Below, piece after piece: positions 60,728 through 64,000 of a stretch of 64,000 nt of DNA (position 1 is the stretch's first letter; every line of letters begins with the position of its first letter). Source of the stretch: Dentipellis sp. KUC8613 (taxonomy: Eukaryota; Basidiomycota; Agaricomycetes; Russulales; Hericiaceae); NCBI GenBank assembly GCA_002286715.1, contig NSJX01000024.1:62001-126000 (forward strand). The letters are read 5' to 3'. A model generated the notes under the pieces. It did not search any database and was not told where the DNA came from. It was given only the letters and a program-made list of their open reading frames with translations. Both the position numbers and the translations under genes were made by a program.

Positions 60728-61294
60728 GGCCAGCTCTTGGGAAGTAACGTGCAGAGCGCCTCTAAATAGTGAGCGTACCTTCAGGGAACGAATCACAACG
60801 TCAGGTGTAAGAAATGCGGCGAGAAGCTTATTCGGAAGCAGTGCGACTGGCGCATGTTGAACATGTGTTTGAACGCGTCGGCGCTATTACAAGCAAGGCT
60901 CGAGCTCGTTACAACGGACATCCGTGGGACGCGTTCCTAAGAGGCGATTGCGAAGCTGCATACAATTCCGATGCAACGCAGATGAATAGATGACCAGAAC
61001 AGAGATAGGACGTCGAACAACAGGTCAATCTCAGGATATGACCATGGGGTTCGGGAGGTCGAGGTATGATACGGGACTCAGTTGAGTCAACGGACTTGAG
61101 CCACGTGGCGTGGACCGGAGACCGCGAACGGCATCGCAGAGTCGACGCAGACCGTGTCTGTGTCCGCGTCCACTGCCAGACTTCCGCCAGACCTCCGCCA
61201 GCTCTATACCTTGTCCCGCTCTCTGACCGCCCTCCTTCTCCTCCTTTCTTTATCTCTCGGACGTGCGCGGTATTCACCCCCGCTGCTCAGCACC
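60728..61294. promoter_or_regulatory. Divergent promoter region, VIT/VWA copy 2 and TM9
   Basis: 567 bases between divergent starts. A pyrimidine-rich tract (about 61190-61260) lies directly before the TM9 start, typical of fungal promoters. No gene supported. Confidence 0.4.
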
Positions 61295-64000
61295 ATGCAC
61301 TCTCCGGGTCGCCTGCTTGCGAGCGGCGTCCTGACCGTCCTTGCCACCTCCGCAGCCGTCAACGCTTTCTACCTCCCCGGTGCAGCCCCACACGATTACA
61401 AGGATGGAGAGAAAGTCGATCTATTTGTGAACGCTTTGACACCTATGCTTGGCGGTGCCGACAATGCTAAACTTGTACGTGGCGAATACTCGCGTGTGAC
61501 TTTGCTATTCTGACCACTGTTCCTAGAAATCTCTTATAAACCGTAGGATCTGCTTCTCCAGGTTAACTGAATACGCGTTAAATCACACTCTCTAGATGAC
61601 TACTACAACCCGAGCTTTCACTTCTGCGAACCGGAGGGTGGTCCACAGAAGCAGCCAGAGTCGCTCGGCTCCATTCTATTCGGTGACAGAATCTTCAACT
61701 CTCCCTACGATGTACGTGGTTTCGGTGGTGCTGCGAAATCGCTCAGTCTGCTTTAACCACATAACCAGATCCGCATGCTCCAAAATAATGGCACCTGCCA
61801 GTCGCTATGTATCACCAGTGTCCCCGGCGAGGATGCCAAATTCATAAACGAGCGGATATTGGAAGACTACGCGCTCAATTGGCTTGTGGACGGCCTCCCT
61901 GCTGCCGAGATGAAAGTCGACATGAAGACTGGTGATCTCTTCTTCGACATGGGCTTCAACTTGGGCAACGATGAGCCGCCTTACGACGAACAGCCTGCTC
62001 TTAATAACCACTATGATATCGTTTTGAGGTGAGGCGCTTCTTTAATTTACACCTCATGTCCCTAATGTTTGTCCAGGTATCACACTCCGAGTCCAGGCAA
62101 CAACCGCGTTGTCGGTGTTCTTGTTTGGCCTTCTAGGTAGTCAACTCTATAGCGACTGACGGAAGACCTTTCATACTCACTATGTTCTGCCACAGCCGTG
62201 GAGGACCTCAGGATGGTGCTCTAGACTGCGAGTCCGAGGTCCCACCTCTTATCCTTCGCGAAGATCAGGCGAACACGGTCAGATACACGTACCGTGTCAT
62301 GTGGAATGTAAGATTCAATCCTCTCAGATAATTCTCATGCAGCTAAATCTATCACAACACAGGAATCCTCTACTCCATGGGTAAGACAACGAATAGACGT
62401 CATCTTGCTCTACTAACTTCCCTTCCAGGCTACTCGTTGGGATAACTACCTCCACATATTTGATCCTAGGATCCATTGGTTCAGCCTGATCAACTCATTA
62501 GTGATCGTCGTTTTCCTGTGCGTGATGGTTTCGATGATTCTCCTGCGCAGTGTCTCTCGAGATGTAAGTCCATACATCACGTACTGCACATCGTTGCGCT
62601 CTAACCACCTTTCCAGATTTCCCGGTATAATGCTATCGATTTGAGTGTGAGTGATGCTTACCTCGGCGGAGATGTCAATTCTTACAGGAAATCATTGTAC
62701 AGGAAGATGTCCAAGAAGACTGGGGATGGAAGTTGGTGCATGGAGAGGTCTTCAGGACCCCACGCAACCCTATGGTTCTTTCCGTACTCGTTGGCAATGG
62801 CGCTCAGCTTTGTGCTATGGTTGGAGTTACACTAGGTGAGAGCTGTCTTTATACAATACTTTGCTGTATGTATAACTCCATTCCTAGTCTTTGCACTCCT
62901 CGGATTCCTTTCGCCATCCAATAGGGGCTCATTAGCTACTGTCATGATGATCTGTTGGACTTTCTTCGGCGGGTGCGTAACCATTCCCTTTTCTGCACAG
63001 AAAATATTCTCACCCGTTGCAATGCGTCCACAGAATCGGAGGCTATGTCTCCAGCAGAGTCTACGCGTCTATGGGAGGTACAGAGAAGAGGAAAAACTCG
63101 TTCTTCACAGCAACGATCCTGCCCACGTAAGTGCGAAAATCATTGATTATTGGTACACACAACTCACTACCTTCAGATTTGTCTTTGCTGTTGTCTTCCT
63201 GCTCAACCTCTTCCTCATCACTGCGGGCTCGTCCGGAGCTGTGCCATTCGGTGAGTAGGAGCTTCTCATGCAATCCCTCAAATGCTGACTCCTTTCGTCA
63301 GGCACAATGCTCCTCATCGTGCTTCTGTGGTTCGGTATTTCCGCCCCTCTGTCTGCCATCGGCGCGTACTTCGGCACCAAGCATGGCGTATGTGGTTGCG
63401 CTTGTCATTCAGCTGACAACCGAATTGATTCCCGTGGACTAGGCCATCACACATCCTGTCCGAGTCAACCCCATTCCCCGGCAAATTCCTCCATCCCCGA
63501 AGTATCTCAGGCCATGGGTGAGGCTATAGTGTCCGACGTTCCATTCCGCGCTAATCGGTCTCTAGGCTGCAACACTTCTCAGCGGCATCCTTCCATTTGG
63601 TATGTTCCACTTACTTCCTCTACCTGTGCTGTCTGCTCAGACGTGAGTAGGTGCCGCATTCGTCGAGCTGTACTTTGTCCTGTCCAGCCTCTTCGCGTCT
63701 CGCGCATACTATGCCTTCGGCTTCCTCGCCCTGACAGCGGGAGTAGTTGCACTTACCACGGCCACCGTCACAATCCTCTTTACATACTTCATCCTGTGCG
63801 CGGAAGAATACAGGTGCGTCACCCCCACATACTCCCCACACCGTCCCTTCCCTGATGGCCGTGCAAATCTCCCACAGGTGGCACTGGCGGGCATTCCTCA
63901 CCGGCGGAGGCAGTGCGTTCTGGCTGCTCGCATACGGCCTGTTCTACTGGGCGTCCCGCCTCTCCCTCGACTCCTTCTCGGGCGTCATCCTCTACCTCGG
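61295..64000 (+). CDS. TM9 / EMP70 family nonaspanin (3' end beyond the window)
   Basis: Endosomal/Golgi membrane protein with a large lumenal domain and nine helices. A signal peptide ([19 protein letters not shown]) is followed by [20 protein letters not shown], the classic mature start. After introns come [20 protein letters not shown] with [10 protein letters not shown], and NNGTCQSLC. Then the long lumenal stretch [13 protein letters not shown] leads to [20 protein letters not shown], which starts the first membrane helix. The loop [20 protein letters not shown] is a family hallmark. Several helices follow up to the right edge, in [20 protein letters not shown] and ADTAG-like segments. 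About ten introns so far. The C-terminal retention signal lies outside the window. The start ATG at 61295 directly precedes the signal peptide. Confidence 0.9.

Noticed and set aside
1..64000. Transposons, CRISPR arrays, tRNA genes or bacterial-style operons
   Set aside because: No reverse transcriptase or transposase motifs, regular short repeats, tRNA A/B boxes or terminal inverted repeats were seen; the intron density and gene content are those of a fungal nuclear genome.

Overview
The window is nuclear DNA from a filamentous fungus, most likely a basidiomycete (Agaricomycetes). Nearly every gene is cut by introns of about 45-75 bases with GT..AG ends. Genes lie on both strands at 0.1-2 kb spacing, and the recognisable proteins are standard fungal ones. 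I saw no rRNA or tRNA gene, no CRISPR array and no intact transposon.

Layout. 1-4.9 kb: an anaphase-promoting complex subunit (Cdc23/Apc8, cut by the window edge), ALG14 diverging from it, and the small U2AF subunit. 6.8-11.5 kb: a Zn2Cys6 transcription factor and a divergent mitochondrial-carrier-like protein. 12-15.3 kb: two tandem hormone-sensitive-lipase-type esterases. 17-24.2 kb: an F-box protein diverging from SmD3, then COG2. 24.4-32 kb: VPS8 and a PHD-finger protein resembling Cti6. 32.9-34.9 kb: threonine deaminase ILV1. 35.1-36.9 kb: a fusion of a HAD phosphatase domain with a class II terpene cyclase-like domain (AstC/drimane synthase type). 37-42 kb is gene-poor. It holds a 5-exon four-helix membrane protein that I could only see by splicing, and a less certain unrecognised spliced gene. 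42-50 kb is housekeeping: a complex I subunit (NDUFB3 type), topoisomerase I, CDP-diacylglycerol synthase and ribosomal protein uS12 (RPS23). 50.1-60.7 kb: two tandem duplications, a pair of MetX-like alpha/beta hydrolases and a pair of VIT/VWA proteins. 61.3 kb to the right edge: a TM9/EMP70 protein, cut by the window.

Most genes are conserved single-copy housekeeping functions (cell cycle, splicing, glycosylation, Golgi and endosome tethering, lipid synthesis, translation). Accessory content is limited to the tandem pairs and the terpene cyclase with its poorly annotated flank. I see no P450, prenyltransferase, oxidoreductase or transporter beside the cyclase, so a classical biosynthetic cluster is not supported inside this window. 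Exon joins were read by eye. Gene ends at start and stop codons are firm where stated; internal splice sites can be off by a few bases.
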